Source: Gordonia heveisoli
Lineage (GTDB): Bacteria > Actinomycetota > Actinomycetes > Mycobacteriales > Mycobacteriaceae
Length of the DNA: 64,000 nt
Assembly (NCBI RefSeq): GCF_030315745.1
Contig: NZ_JASXSH010000012.1
Span: 62,001-126,000, forward strand
Direction: 5' to 3'
In this document: positions 63,709-64,000 of the stretch, in pieces
How the letters are laid out: each line of letters starts with the position of its first letter
Position numbering within the stretch: position 1 is the stretch's first letter
The notes under the pieces: model-generated
Databases searched by the model: none
What the model was told of the DNA's origin: nothing
The model's input: the letters and a program-made list of their open reading frames with translations, nothing else
Position numbers and translations under genes: made by a program

Positions 63709-64000
63709 GTGGGCACCCCATCCGACGCCGCGCACACCGGCACCGCTGGTCCGTCGCGCCCAGATACTCAGGACCGTCCACCACCATCGGCGAACCTGCG
63801 CGATCGGATCCGGACACTGCACGCACACCCGCACGCCTGGTGGGTCGAAGCGATTCTCGTCTTCCTGCTGATCCGCCTGCTCGGGGTGCTGACGTTGACC
63901 CGGATGGCCACACTGCACTCGGAGACGCTGCGCAGTCGTCTGGCGGTCTGGGATGGCGAATGGATGTTGTCGATCGCCGCACACGGTTACGGCGGTGTGC
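63709..64000 (+). CDS. PIG-V-like mannosyltransferase-type membrane protein (5' part only)
   Basis: 97 codons from GTG 63709, running off the window. Pro/Arg-rich cytoplasmic N-terminus (1-45), a hydrophobic helix (ILVFLLIRLLGVLTL, about 50-65), then WDGEWMLSIAAHGYGG, which resembles the luminal loop after helix 1 of PIG-V/GT-C mannosyltransferases (WDxxxYxxIAxxGY). Downstream of a 244-bp gap after lysC (63465-63708) in which I see nothing. Confidence 0.7.
   Translation, partial: MGTPSDAAHTGTAGPSRPDTQDRPPPSANLRDRIRTLHAHPHAWWVEAILVFLLIRLLGVLTLTRMATLHSETLRSRLAVWDGEWMLSIAAHGYGGV

Overview
The window comes from a high-GC actinobacterium of the Mycobacteriales, most likely Gordonia or a close relative (genus is inferred). 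Gene order follows the Mycobacterium tuberculosis segment Rv3646c to Rv3683 almost gene for gene: topA, Rv3647c, cspA, Rv3649 helicase, the Tad-like secretion genes, the CpaE-like ATPase, 6C RNA, Rv3661, acs, Rv3669, ephE, marP, the CoA-type NUDIX gene, a thioredoxin-like gene, nth, Rv3675, crp, Rv3677c, ridA, DUF4177, paired Get3-like ATPases, whiB4, ponA2 and a metallophosphoesterase. The asd/lysC pair closes the window.

Layout. 1-6.9 kb: topoisomerase I (3' end off the window), a cold-shock protein and an MrfA-type helicase with an overlapping unknown gene. 6.9-12.5 kb: a minus-strand Tad-like cluster (TadA, TadB, TadC, Flp-like peptide, two TadE-like proteins, CpaE-like ATPase), interrupted by a secreted DUF4189 gene. 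12.6-14.8 kb: 6C RNA, a HAD phosphatase, a probable Ms1/MTS2823-type RNA with a CRP-like site at its promoter, and a scar of two truncated genes (tetR and SDR). 14.8-25.2 kb: a degenerate Fic-fold protein, acetyl-CoA synthetase, the marP-NUDIX-thioredoxin-nth operon (4-nt overlaps) and crp. 25.3-32.3 kb: SPFH/NfeD pair, two MFS transporters, a GlxA-type regulator, TSUP permease, RidA, DUF4177. 32.4-38.8 kb: Get3-like pair, whiB4, ponA2, phosphoesterase.

38.8-64 kb is more accessory. It holds a TetR/MFS divergon, a TetR-esterase pair bracketed by copies of a palindromic intergenic repeat, tRNA-Pro(CGG), a permease / small membrane protein / MFS / M20 dipeptidase operon, a MalT-like LuxR regulator, a DUF2252 protein, Ohr, secreted proteins including a LIP-family lipase, asd and lysC (with an internal start for the beta subunit), and the start of a PIG-V-like glycosyltransferase.

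Coordination. Four 16-bp sites one mismatch from TGTGA-N6-TCACA lie near the Ms1-like RNA, acs, whiB4/ponA2 and the 40.4-kb TetR/MFS divergon, and crp itself is in the window, so a local CRP regulon is plausible. Many operons end in perfect GC-rich hairpins. No CRISPR array, prophage or insertion sequence was seen.
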